DNA from: Carboxydocella thermautotrophica
GTDB lineage: Bacteria > Bacillota > GCA-003054495 > Carboxydocellales > Carboxydocellaceae
DNA length: 64,000 nucleotides
Reading direction: 5' to 3'
NCBI GenBank assembly: GCA_003054495.1
Contig: CP028514.1
Coordinates: 1,341,501-1,405,500, forward strand
Shown here: positions 26,173-35,535 of the stretch, piece after piece
Layout of the letters: every line of letters begins with the position of its first letter
Numbering within the stretch: the stretch's first letter is position 1
The notes under the pieces: generated by a model
What the model was told of the DNA's origin: nothing
Databases searched by the model: none
What the model saw: only the letters and a program-made list of their open reading frames with translations
Program-made: the position numbers and the translations under genes

Positions 26173-27777
<1,605 letters not shown>

Positions 27778-27782
27778 AAAGC

Positions 27783-27811
27783 TTGACCAGGGAAATGGGA
27801 ACTGATAAAAT
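27783..27811 (+). promoter_or_regulatory. SigA-type promoter of recA
   Basis: TTGACC and TAAAAT are separated by exactly 17 bases. Each hexamer has one mismatch to consensus. The expected transcription start is about 27818. Confidence 0.75.
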
Positions 27812-27816
27812 AAAAA

Positions 27817-27830
27817 CAAACATCCGTTCA
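27817..27830 (+). promoter_or_regulatory. Candidate LexA (SOS) operator of recA
   Basis: CAAACATCCGTTCA matches the Firmicute LexA consensus CGAACRNRYGTTYC at 11 of 14 positions and covers the predicted transcription start of recA, a classic SOS target. Confidence 0.5.
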
Positions 27831-27851
27831 GGGGATGGGAGGAAAAAATAA

Positions 27852-28877
27852 ATGGATAAACAAAAAGCACTGGAAATTGCACTGAGTCAAATTGAGAAGC
27901 AATTTGGCAAGGGAGCGGTTATGCGGTTGGGTGAAGCCAGTAATAAAATGAATATTGAAGTAATACCTACTGGTGCCCTCTCCCTTGATATTGCATTAGG
28001 GGTAGGCGGAGTTCCCCGCGGTCGGGTGGTAGAAATCTATGGCCCGGAATCATCCGGCAAAACCACTGTTGCTCTGCATATAATTGCAGAAGCACAAAAG
28101 AACGGCGGTATTGCAGCTTTTATCGATGCTGAACATGCTTTAGATCCGGTTTATGCGAGAAAGCTAGGGGTTGATGTAGATAACCTGTTAGTATCACAGC
28201 CTGATACTGGGGAACAGGCCCTGGAAATCGCTGAATCATTAGTAAGAAGCGGTGCTATTGATGTGCTGGTAGTTGACTCAGTTGCAGCTTTAGTCCCCCG
28301 CGCTGAGATTGAAGGGGAAATGGGAGACTCCCATGTAGGTTTACAGGCCCGACTAATGAGTCAGGCTTTAAGGAAATTAACTGGAGCCATCAGTAAATCC
28401 AGATGCACTGCTATCTTTATCAACCAAATCCGTGAAAAGGTTGGGGTCATGTTTGGGAACCCGGAAACCACCCCCGGTGGTCGGGCTTTAAAGTTTTATG
28501 CTTCCGTCCGCCTGGAAGTTAGAAAAGTTGAGGCCATTAAACAGGGTAATGATGTTGTAGGTAGCAGAACAAGGGTAAAAGTAGTAAAGAACAAAGTTGC
28601 TCCTCCCTTTAAACAAGCGGATTTTGATATTATGTATGGTGAAGGTATTAGCAGAGAAGGGAACGTAATTGACCTTGCAACGGAAATAGATATTATCAAA
28701 AAGTCCGGGGCCTGGTATTCCTACGAAGGAGAGCGTTTAGGCCAGGGCCGGGAAAATGTTAAAGAATATTTAAAGGAGCATCCCGAGCTGTTACAGGAAA
28801 TCGAAGAGAAAATTAAACAAAAACTTCTGGCAGGGGCTGATATAACAAGCCCAGCGGAGGTTATCCTAAATGAATAA
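27852..28877 (+). CDS. recA: Recombinase RecA
   Basis: RecA drives homologous recombination and triggers LexA self-cleavage. The 341 residues include the Walker [10 protein letters not shown] (about residues 67-75), [20 protein letters not shown]1/L2 DNA loops ([19 protein letters not shown]), and a short acidic C-terminus. Length and sequence are ordinary. It overlaps recX by 8 bases. Confidence 0.98.
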   Translation: MDKQKALEIALSQIEKQFGKGAVMRLGEASNKMNIEVIPTGALSLDIALGVGGVPRGRVVEIYGPESSGKTTVALHIIAEAQKNGGIAAFIDAEHALDPVYARKLGVDVDNLLVSQPDTGEQALEIAESLVRSGAIDVLVVDSVAALVPRAEIEGEMGDSHVGLQARLMSQALRKLTGAISKSRCTAIFINQIREKVGVMFGNPETTPGGRALKFYASVRLEVRKVEAIKQGNDVVGSRTRVKVVKNKVAPPFKQADFDIMYGEGISREGNVIDLATEIDIIKKSGAWYSYEGERLGQGRENVKEYLKEHPELLQEIEEKIKQKLLAGADITSPAEVILNE

Positions 28878-29352
28878 CATAGAAAATAAAAGTTTCAGGG
28901 CTGCTTACCAGGCGGCCCTGAAATTATTAGCCTTAAAAGATCGTACGCGCAAGGAAATAACCGAAAAATTAAAAAGAAAGGGTTTTTCTTCCGATTTAGC
29001 AAATCAGGTTGTTAGCCAGCTGGAGGAAGAAGGCCTGGTAAATGATTGTAAAGTGAGCCAAACCTATTTCAACGAGCTGTGGAATTATAGTAATGCTGGT
29101 CCAACAAAAATATTAAACAAAAGCAAAGAGAAAGGATTGGATCAAGAATTTATTAAAGCAATGATAAATAATCTAACTGAAGAAGAGCTAAAAACAAAAG
29201 TTAAAAATATTATAAAAAAACGCATGAAACAAGGAGATAATAAAGCAAAGCTAAGAATATATCGTTATTTATTAAATCAGGGTTTTTCTTACTCACTAAT
29301 CAACAGAGCCTTTGCTGAGTTAGGGTATAACTTGACAAATCAGCAGGAATAA
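28870..29352 (+). CDS. recX: RecA regulator RecX
   Basis: RecX binds and modulates RecA filaments. The 160-residue helical protein has the three-helix repeat pattern ([40 protein letters not shown]). It overlaps recA, giving direct coupling. Its 3' end contains a promoter for the next gene. Confidence 0.9.
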   Translation: MNNIENKSFRAAYQAALKLLALKDRTRKEITEKLKRKGFSSDLANQVVSQLEEEGLVNDCKVSQTYFNELWNYSNAGPTKILNKSKEKGLDQEFIKAMINNLTEEELKTKVKNIIKKRMKQGDNKAKLRIYRYLLNQGFSYSLINRAFAELGYNLTNQQE

Positions 29353-29360
29353 TTTACAAT
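29332..29360 (+). promoter_or_regulatory. SigA-type promoter for rny inside recX
   Basis: TTGACA (perfect) and TACAAT (one mismatch) are separated by 17 bases. It overlaps the last codons of recX and would start transcription near 29367, about 90 bases before rny. Confidence 0.75.
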
Positions 29361-29406
29361 CTTTTAAGAGTGGCATACTCTATCCACAGGAAAAGGCATA
29401 ACATTG

Positions 29407-29435
29407 ACCGAGAAATGCTCGGTGTTTATTTTTTT
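29407..29435 (+). terminator. Terminator-like hairpin in the rny leader
   Basis: ACCGAG and CTCGGT form a 6-bp stem with a 5-base loop, followed by GTTTATTTTTTT. It ends recAX readthrough, but it also lies between the rny promoter (29332) and rny, so it may be an attenuator. Confidence 0.6.
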
Positions 29436-29454
29436 ATCCATTGGAGGTGACGAA

Positions 29455-30993
29455 GTGATAGAACTATGGATTGGACTAGCCATTATCAGCGCTATTCTGG
29501 CTTTTTGGGGAGGTTATAAATACCGACAGAATGTCGTTGAGAAAAAAATAGGGGAAGCTGAATCGGAAGCCAAACAAATCCTCGAAGAGGCTGAAAAGGC
29601 CGCCGAAGCTAAAAAGAGAGAGGCTCTTGTTGAAGCCAAAGAAGAAATCCTGAAAATGAAACAGGAAGTCGAGAGAGAAAACAAGGAACGCCGGGCAGAA
29701 ATCCAACGGATGGAACGGCGTTTAACCCAAAAAGAAGAAACCCTTGATCGAAAACTGGAGAACATAGAAAAAAAAGAAGAACTACTGAGCAAAAAAGAGG
29801 AAGAAATAAACAATTTAAGAAGCGAACTGGAAAATATTCTGTTAACCCAAAAGCAAGAACTGGAAAGAATCTCGGGTTTAACTTCGGAAGAAGCCAAAAA
29901 CCTACTTCTCAGCCAAATTGAGGAGGAAGTAAAACATGATGCAGCAGTCTTGATAAAAGAAATTGAAACCAATGCCAAAGAAGAGGCTGAGAAAAGGGCC
30001 AGAAACATTATTGCTCAGGCAATTCAACGTTGTGCTGCTGATCATGTAGCAGAAATTACTGTTTCAGTAGTATCTTTGCCTAATGATGAAATGAAAGGGA
30101 GAATCATTGGTCGGGAGGGTAGGAATATCCGGACCCTGGAGACCCTTACCGGAATAGATCTTATTATTGATGATACACCAGAAGCAGTAATTCTGTCAGG
30201 GTTTGACCCTATCCGCCGTGAAATTGCCAGAATCGCTTTAGAGAAACTAATTTTGGATGGTAGAATACATCCTGCCCGTATAGAAGAAATGGTAGAAAAA
30301 GCCAAGAAAGAAGTTGAGGGGCAGATCAGAGAAGCTGGCGAACAGGCGGCGTTTGAAGTCGGAGTTCATAATTTGCACCCAGAATTGATCAAACTGCTTG
30401 GTCGCTTGAAATATCGTACAAGTTATGGCCAGAATGTACTAAAGCATTCTATTGAAGTGGCACACCTGGCCGGAATGATGGCCAGTGAGCTAGGTGTGGA
30501 TGTTACATTAGCGAAACGCTGCGGTTTGCTACATGACATTGGTAAAGCTGTTGACCATGAAACAGAAGGCTCCCATACAGAAATTGGTGCTGATCTCGCC
30601 AAAAAATATAAAGAATCCAAAGAAGTTATTAATGCGATTGCATCACATCACGGGGATATTGAGGCAACTACTATCGAATCAGTTCTTGTTGCTGCAGCTG
30701 ATGCCATTTCAGCTGCTCGTCCTGGCGCCCGCCGCGAGACACTGGAAGCATATATTAAACGTTTGGAAAAATTAGAACAGATAGCCAATGAATTCGATGG
30801 AGTAGAAAAATCCTTTGCTATTCAAGCGGGCCGCGAAATAAGAATAATGGTCAAACCAGAAAAAATCGATGATTTAACAGCTGTTCGATTGGCACGTGAT
30901 ATTGTCAAGAAGATCGAATCGGAGCTTGAATATCCGGGTCAAATTAAGGTTGTTGTTATTCGAGAAACGCGAGCAATCGATTATGCCAAGTAA
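29455..30993 (+). CDS. rny: Ribonuclease Y
   Basis: RNase Y is the membrane-bound endonuclease that starts mRNA decay in many Firmicutes. From GTG 29455 (behind TGGAGGTGA) the protein is 512 residues: one N-terminal membrane helix ([17 protein letters not shown]), a long Glu/Lys-rich coiled coil (about residues 25-190), a KH domain ([15 protein letters not shown]), and an HD domain ([13 protein letters not shown] with SHHGDIE). The upstream frame from 29404 lies inside a terminator and was rejected. Confidence 0.96.
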   Translation: MIELWIGLAIISAILAFWGGYKYRQNVVEKKIGEAESEAKQILEEAEKAAEAKKREALVEAKEEILKMKQEVERENKERRAEIQRMERRLTQKEETLDRKLENIEKKEELLSKKEEEINNLRSELENILLTQKQELERISGLTSEEAKNLLLSQIEEEVKHDAAVLIKEIETNAKEEAEKRARNIIAQAIQRCAADHVAEITVSVVSLPNDEMKGRIIGREGRNIRTLETLTGIDLIIDDTPEAVILSGFDPIRREIARIALEKLILDGRIHPARIEEMVEKAKKEVEGQIREAGEQAAFEVGVHNLHPELIKLLGRLKYRTSYGQNVLKHSIEVAHLAGMMASELGVDVTLAKRCGLLHDIGKAVDHETEGSHTEIGADLAKKYKESKEVINAIASHHGDIEATTIESVLVAAADAISAARPGARRETLEAYIKRLEKLEQIANEFDGVEKSFAIQAGREIRIMVKPEKIDDLTAVRLARDIVKKIESELEYPGQIKVVVIRETRAIDYAK

Positions 30994-30997
30994 CTTT

Positions 30998-31026
30998 AAA
31001 GGAGAAGGTTGTTCCTTCTCCTTTTT
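30998..31026 (+). terminator. Terminator after rny
   Basis: AAAGGAGAAGG and CCTTCTCCTTT form an 11-bp perfect stem around TTGTT, running into a T tract. Confidence 0.88.
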
Positions 31027-31097
31027 GCTTGTGTTGTTCTCCTTGGTTATATATGATAATATGATTTTAGGGTTATTTATTGGGAAGGGTGACACAG

Positions 31098-31613
31098 TTG
31101 AAACAAAATCTAACAATGGAAAACGACAATGCTGGTTTACTGATTTCTTTCTTGATCCGCTATCCCGAGATACTGAAGATTATATATGAGCCAAAACAAA
31201 TGGTCATTACCTTTGCCTTTGGCATCCGAACACCCTTAGAGGATAAGCAATTTAATAAATTTAAAAATAAAGTATCGGATTATATTAATACCGTACTGTA
31301 TCTAAATAATCAGACTGCTAAAATCCAGGATCTCTCTATAACGTCTATGCATGGAATCAGCTTGGTGGAATTTAAAAGGGACTTAACTACTTTTGAAAAA
31401 AATGAACTCAATGTGTTGATTGAACTTCTAAAAAGAGAGTATGAGGAAAAGTTACTGGTAGAGGATATGGGAAGTGTTGAAGAAGATGTACTCTGGCTAC
31501 ATGAAGAGATTATTAATAATTTTTTACTGAATCTGGGTGGAGCTGCTAGCAATGATGTCCCTTTAGTAGCTTTCCGTGAAAATGGGAGAGTATTTGTTTT
31601 TAATAAAAATTAG
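31098..31613 (+). CDS. Conserved-looking protein of unknown function between rny and ymdB
   Basis: The 171-residue cytosolic protein has no recognised family. It shows an N-terminal helical part, a mixed central part (MVITFAFGIRTPLEDKQF), and a charged helical C-terminal part rich in Glu and Leu (FEKNELNVLIELLKREYEEK). TTG 31098, five bases after GGGTGA, is preferred to TTG 31080. It is separated from ymdB by about 14 bases, so they may share an operon. A role in RNA metabolism is only suggested by the neighbours. Confidence 0.7.
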   Translation: MKQNLTMENDNAGLLISFLIRYPEILKIIYEPKQMVITFAFGIRTPLEDKQFNKFKNKVSDYINTVLYLNNQTAKIQDLSITSMHGISLVEFKRDLTTFEKNELNVLIELLKREYEEKLLVEDMGSVEEDVLWLHEEIINNFLLNLGGAASNDVPLVAFRENGRVFVFNKN

Positions 31614-31627
31614 TTGAGGTGAATGGA

Positions 31628-32419
31628 ATGCGCATCTTAATGCTGGGGGATATTACCTCCAGGCCTGGAAGAAGAGCGATCAGTGAAAGGTTACAGGATA
31701 TAATAAAAACTAACGAGATAGATTTCGTTATTGCCAATGGAGAAAATGCAGCTGGTGGTAATGGTATAACCAGGGAAATAGCTGATGAACTATTCCTCGC
31801 TGGTATTGATGTATTAACAATGGGTAATCATGTCTGGGATAAAAAAGAAATTTATAATTTTATTGATAAAGAGGCCAGAATATTAAGACCTGCTAATTAT
31901 CCCCCTGGTACTCCAGGTACAGGCTGGGGCATCTTTCGTTTAAAAAATAATCTCAAAATAGGGGTAGTTTCACTAGCAGGAAGAGTTTTCATGGGGGAGC
32001 AACTTGACTGTCCCTTCCGAACCCTTGAGAATGTTATATCAAGTTTAACAAAAGAGACCAAAATAATCATCATAGACTTTCATGCTGAAGCAACTTCGGA
32101 AAAACAGGCCCTGGCCTGGTATTTTGATGGGCGGGTCTCGGCAATATGCGGTACGCACACCCATGTACTTACCTGTGACGCCAGAATTTTCCCCAGAGGA
32201 ACAGCCTACATTACTGATTTGGGAATGACCGGACCATACTATTCTGTCCTCGGAGTAAAACCCGAAATTGTTATCCGCAAATTTATTACCCAGCTGCCAC
32301 AAAAATTTGAGGTCGCCAGTGGTCCCTGGCAAATTAATGGTGCAATCTTGGAGATAGATGAGGGGACTGGTAATGCTCTTGCAATAACTACTTTAAATGA
32401 AATAGAAAAAATGTTGTAA
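31628..32419 (+). CDS. ymdB: YmdB-family metallophosphoesterase
   Basis: The 263-residue protein has the dimetal site pattern of the YmdB/DR1281 family: MLGDITSRPGRRAI, ANGENAAGGNGIT, MGNHVWDKKEI, DFHAEATSEKQA and CGTHTHVLTCDA. In Bacillus subtilis YmdB is a 2',3'-cyclic nucleotide phosphodiesterase affecting sporulation and biofilm choice, encoded after rny. The rny-X-ymdB-spoVS order here resembles that arrangement. ATG 31628 behind GAGGTGA is preferred to GTG 31619. Confidence 0.93.
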   Translation: MRILMLGDITSRPGRRAISERLQDIIKTNEIDFVIANGENAAGGNGITREIADELFLAGIDVLTMGNHVWDKKEIYNFIDKEARILRPANYPPGTPGTGWGIFRLKNNLKIGVVSLAGRVFMGEQLDCPFRTLENVISSLTKETKIIIIDFHAEATSEKQALAWYFDGRVSAICGTHTHVLTCDARIFPRGTAYITDLGMTGPYYSVLGVKPEIVIRKFITQLPQKFEVASGPWQINGAILEIDEGTGNALAITTLNEIEKML

Positions 32420-32446
32420 AAAATTTCTGAAATCTTCGAGCTACAA

Positions 32447-32475
32447 AAAGGAATTTTTTCATTGTTGGCGAATAT
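32447..32475 (+). promoter_or_regulatory. Sigma-H-like promoter of spoVS
   Basis: AAAGGAATT, 11 bases, then GGCGAATAT fits the sigma-H consensus (RNAGGAWWW-N11/12-RNNGAATWW) at every defined position. It lies about 60 bases before spoVS, a gene known to be sigma-H dependent in Bacillus subtilis. Confidence 0.7.
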
Positions 32476-32533
32476 TTATAATTGGGAACAAAAGAAAAAA
32501 ATTACATCCCTATTTTGTAAGGAGGTTGTGTAA

Positions 32534-32794
32534 ATGGAAGTCCTCAAGGTTTCAGCAAAGTCTAATCCAAATTCTGTAGCAGGTGCATTAGCGGGGGTCT
32601 TGCGTGAGAGGGGCGGTGCCGAAATTCAAGCCATAGGAGCTGGAGCGATCAACCAGGCTGTAAAAGCGGTTGCTATTGCCCGGGGTTTTGTTGCTCCAAG
32701 CGGTATGGATCTTATTTGCATTCCAGCTTTCACCGATATTATTATCGACGGTGAAGAAAGAACAGCCATAAAGTTAATAGTAGAGCCCAGATAA
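32534..32794 (+). CDS. spoVS: Stage V sporulation protein S
   Basis: SpoVS is an 86-residue Alba-like protein needed for normal sporulation and cell division control. The sequence MEVLKVSAKSNPNSVAGALA, GAGAINQAVKAVAIARGF and the DIIIDGEERTAIKLIVEPR end is nearly invariant in Firmicutes. It has a strong AAGGAGGT site and its own promoter and terminator. It supports a spore-forming host. Confidence 0.97.
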   Translation: MEVLKVSAKSNPNSVAGALAGVLRERGGAEIQAIGAGAINQAVKAVAIARGFVAPSGMDLICIPAFTDIIIDGEERTAIKLIVEPR

Positions 32795-32816
32795 AATATT
32801 TTTTTCAAGATATTTG

Positions 32817-32844
32817 ACCTGTTTGTCTCCACAAACAGGTTTTT
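32817..32844 (+). terminator. Terminator after spoVS
   Basis: ACCTGTTTGT and ACAAACAGGT form a perfect 10-bp stem around CTCC, followed by TTTT. Confidence 0.88.
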
Positions 32845-32872
32845 CTATTTTATGGGAAGGAGGCGTGAAGCG

Positions 32873-33790
32873 TTGGACTATTCAAAGGTTTTACTGTTTG
32901 ATGGCCATTGTGATGCCCCCTGGGCCGAATTTCAAGGGCAAAAACCAGCAATAGATTCTAGACCTGTGGAAGGCCGGTATATTCAGGTGTTAAATACTTT
33001 TTTCTCAGATTCAATGCTGGTAAAGGAATCAAAATGGTCAACCTTGTTCTCATTGTGGGATATCTCTAGAAGAATTGCCAGGAGGCTAAATCTACCAATT
33101 TTAACGGAACGGCCATTTTCTACCCAGTATGGAATAATTCTAGGGATTGAGGGGTTAGATCTGTTTTCCGGAAATATGGCTGAGTTGGAAGCTCTCTTTG
33201 TTTTAGGATATCGGTTAATTGGCTTAACCTGGAACAGATCTAACCTGGTTGCAGATGGGGTTGGTGCTGGCAGTTCAGCAAAGGGACTTACCCAAATAGG
33301 CAAACTTGTGGTAAAATGGTGTTTGGATAAAGGGGTTATTTTAGATTTAGCTCATCTTGCCGAAAAAGGTTTTTGGGATGTAATGGCAGTAGCTACAAAA
33401 CCGATAGTAGTTAGCCACGCTAACTGTTATCAACTTTGCCCACATCAGCGTAATCTTACTGATTGTCAAATCAAGGCCCTCATTGCTAACCAAGGTCTAA
33501 TTGGCATAACTTTCGTCCCAGAGTTTTTGAGCGGCAAGACACAGGCTACAATGGATGATATTATTCGACATCTCGACCATGTTCTAGCTTTAGGAGGAGA
33601 AAACAATGTCGGTTTCGGCAGTGATTTTGCCGGCACTGACAGCCTACCACTTGGAATTACTGGCCCTGAAAGCTGGATGAAAATAATTGAAAGCCTTTAT
33701 CAAAGATATTCAGACGAATTAGTGCATAAAATCATCGGTCTTAATTGGTTACGCATTATTAATTCAAATTTGCCTGAAAGAAGGAATTGA
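32873..33790 (+). CDS. Membrane-dipeptidase family (M19) peptidase
   Basis: The 305-residue amidohydrolase-fold enzyme has FDGHCDAPW (first zinc ligands), the bridging-Glu motif GIEGLDLF, a second metal site near SHANCYQLCPHQRNL, and GFGSDFAG. M19 enzymes cleave dipeptides. A role in peptidoglycan or dipeptide recycling is possible. TTG 32873, nine bases after AGGAGG, is preferred; the ATG at 32852 lies upstream of that site. It is one base from the next gene. Confidence 0.88.
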   Translation: MDYSKVLLFDGHCDAPWAEFQGQKPAIDSRPVEGRYIQVLNTFFSDSMLVKESKWSTLFSLWDISRRIARRLNLPILTERPFSTQYGIILGIEGLDLFSGNMAELEALFVLGYRLIGLTWNRSNLVADGVGAGSSAKGLTQIGKLVVKWCLDKGVILDLAHLAEKGFWDVMAVATKPIVVSHANCYQLCPHQRNLTDCQIKALIANQGLIGITFVPEFLSGKTQATMDDIIRHLDHVLALGGENNVGFGSDFAGTDSLPLGITGPESWMKIIESLYQRYSDELVHKIIGLNWLRIINSNLPERRN

Positions 33791-33791
33791 T

Positions 33792-34643
33792 ATGCCCGCT
33801 GACCTCCATCTCCATTCAACGGCATCTGATGGCACCCTATCCCCGGAAGAAATTGTGGCTGAGGCAGCTGCCCTGGGGTTGACAACTATTGCTATAACTG
33901 ACCATGATACTATGGATGGCATTAATTCGGCACTAATTGCAGGTAAAAAACATAATGTTAAAGTCATCCCGGGAATCGAGATAAACACTGAATGGAAGGG
34001 ACTGGAGGTACACATTCTTGGTTATTATCCCGACATGTTTCATCCCCAATTTGCGGATATGTTGCTAACCTTGCAAGCAGCAAGAAGGGAAAGGGTAATT
34101 AAAACAATTGAAAAGTTGCAGCGTAACGGTATCGACATTGATATTTCTGATATACTGGCAGAAGCTGGAGGCCGCTGTTTAGGACGTCCTCATATAGCAA
34201 GAGCATTAATCAAGAAGGGTTATGCCAGCACCCAACGCGAAGCTTTTGAATTGTATATTGGGCCAGAAGCACCCGCCTACGTACCTCGTTTTAAACTTAG
34301 TCCAGAGCAAGCTATTTCAATCATTATTCAAGCTGGCGGGGTACCTGTTCTTGCTCATCCAGGGGTTCTTGCTAGAGACGATATTATTTATTATTTATTA
34401 AAACACGGGTTAATGGGAGTGGAAGTATTTCATCCCGACCATAACGCACGCCAGATTCAAATTTATTTAAAAATTGCCAGAAAGCTCGATTTATTAATTA
34501 CTGGTGGTTCTGACTGTCATGGACCGCGGGGCAAAAAAAGAGGATTGATGGGGAAAGTACGCCTGTCTACGCGCTATGTGGAAGAACTCAATTCGGCAAT
34601 TAAAAATAATCCCACAATAATGCTACCTGAATGTAAGCTATAA
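33792..34643 (+). CDS. PHP-domain phosphoesterase (TrpH/RNase AM-like)
   Basis: The PHP metal-binding motifs are all present: DLHLHSTASDGTL, ITDHDTMDGI, PGIEINTEW, LAHPGVL and TGGSDCHG. Relatives hydrolyse 3',5'-nucleoside bisphosphates and the 5' ends of short RNAs (YciV/RNase AM). At 283 residues the length matches this group. Its start is one base after the dipeptidase stop, so the two form an operon, although no functional link is evident. Confidence 0.88.
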   Translation: MPADLHLHSTASDGTLSPEEIVAEAAALGLTTIAITDHDTMDGINSALIAGKKHNVKVIPGIEINTEWKGLEVHILGYYPDMFHPQFADMLLTLQAARRERVIKTIEKLQRNGIDIDISDILAEAGGRCLGRPHIARALIKKGYASTQREAFELYIGPEAPAYVPRFKLSPEQAISIIIQAGGVPVLAHPGVLARDDIIYYLLKHGLMGVEVFHPDHNARQIQIYLKIARKLDLLITGGSDCHGPRGKKRGLMGKVRLSTRYVEELNSAIKNNPTIMLPECKL

Positions 34644-34649
34644 AAAAAA

Positions 34650-34681
34650 TTATCCACAACTGTGGATAATTCTGTTGATAA
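34650..34681. promoter_or_regulatory. Cluster of three DnaA boxes
   Basis: TTATCCACA (34650-34658) and its exact inverse TGTGGATAA (34661-34669) are perfect DnaA boxes two bases apart, followed by TGTTGATAA (34673-34681), a one-mismatch box. The first two also form an 11-bp palindrome. They lie in the 145-base gap between the PHP gene and a peptidoglycan-binding gene, just before that gene's promoter. No DNA unwinding element or dnaA gene is nearby, so it is not the chromosome origin. Confidence 0.65.
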
Positions 34682-34722
34682 ATTATCAGACAATTCACGA
34701 CAATTTCCGTCAGCTTTCGGAA

Positions 34723-34751
34723 TTGTTTCGGCTGTTTTTTCTTGTTATAAT
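34723..34751 (+). promoter_or_regulatory. SigA-type promoter for the peptidoglycan-binding protein and hyp operon
   Basis: TTGTTT and TATAAT are separated by 17 bases, 38 bases before the TTG start at 34789. The -10 is perfect. Confidence 0.7.
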
Positions 34752-34788
34752 AGTTTTGTCATAATATTTTAAGAAAGGAGCCGTTCTT

Positions 34789-35535
34789 TTGCGTAAATTA
34801 GCTATTTATATGCTATGTATTATTTTGTTCCATTCGATGTTCATACCAAGTGCCCTGGGGGCAACAAAATATTTGCAAAACGGTGATAAGGGTCCTTTGG
34901 TTAAAGAATTGCAAGTTTTGCTAAAACAGAAAAAAGTCTATAATGGGCCTATTAACGGCATTTTTGATAATCGTACCCATGCTGCAGTTGTTAAATGGCA
35001 AAAACGCATGGGTCTACCGGCGTATGGTAAAGTAGGCCCAGCTACATGGGCAACATTAAAAAAGCAGAACGAAAGTAGAACAAAAACTGTTAGCCGCAGT
35101 GGAGACCTCCGTAAACCAGGGTATGGACAGCTGATAGACTGGTCGCTAGTCAATCAGCTTTGGGAAGTAGGTACAATTGCCCAAATTATCGATCTGGAAA
35201 CCGGGAAACAGTTTAATGTCAAGCGGATTTACGGGCATAACCATGCCGATGTTATTCCTTTAACAGCTGCTGATACTGAAGTCCTTAGATCTCTTTATGG
35301 AAGGTGGAGCTGGGACAGAAGAGCGGTTATTGTTTGTTATAACGGACAATACTGGGCGGCCTCAATCAATGGTATGCCCCATGGAGAAGGAGCTCCTGCA
35401 ATTAACAACTTTCCCGGACATTTTTGCGTTCATTTTCTTAACAGCCGTACCCACGGTTCCAGTTATACTAAATCGGGTGTTTCTATAACTGATCCTGATC
35501 ATCAAAGAATGGTGAGAAAGGCTGCTGGATTATGA
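34789..35535 (+). CDS. Secreted peptidoglycan-binding protein
   Basis: A signal peptide (about residues 1-24, ending near ALGA) precedes a PG_binding_1 domain (GDKGPLVKELQVLLKQKK, GIFDNRTHAAVVKWQ) at about residues 31-87. The C-terminal domain (about 105-248) contains GHNHADVIPLT and GHFCVHFLNSRTHG, which hint at a metal or Cys/His active site, but I could not assign it; it lacks the SHGC pattern of L,D-transpeptidases. TTG start eight bases after AAGAAAGGAG. Its stop overlaps hypF as ATGA, an unexpected coupling. Confidence 0.8.
   Translation: MRKLAIYMLCIILFHSMFIPSALGATKYLQNGDKGPLVKELQVLLKQKKVYNGPINGIFDNRTHAAVVKWQKRMGLPAYGKVGPATWATLKKQNESRTKTVSRSGDLRKPGYGQLIDWSLVNQLWEVGTIAQIIDLETGKQFNVKRIYGHNHADVIPLTAADTEVLRSLYGRWSWDRRAVIVCYNGQYWAASINGMPHGEGAPAINNFPGHFCVHFLNSRTHGSSYTKSGVSITDPDHQRMVRKAAGL

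Noticed and set aside
29514-30008. 164-codon minus-strand open frame across the RNase Y coiled coil
   Set aside because: It is the mirror of a Glu/Lys-rich coiled coil, giving a Ser/Phe-rich product with no ribosome site or homology.
34650-34669. DnaA palindrome as the + strand terminator of the PHP gene
   Set aside because: No T-run follows on the + strand; the A-run precedes it, which would only suit the minus strand, where no gene ends.
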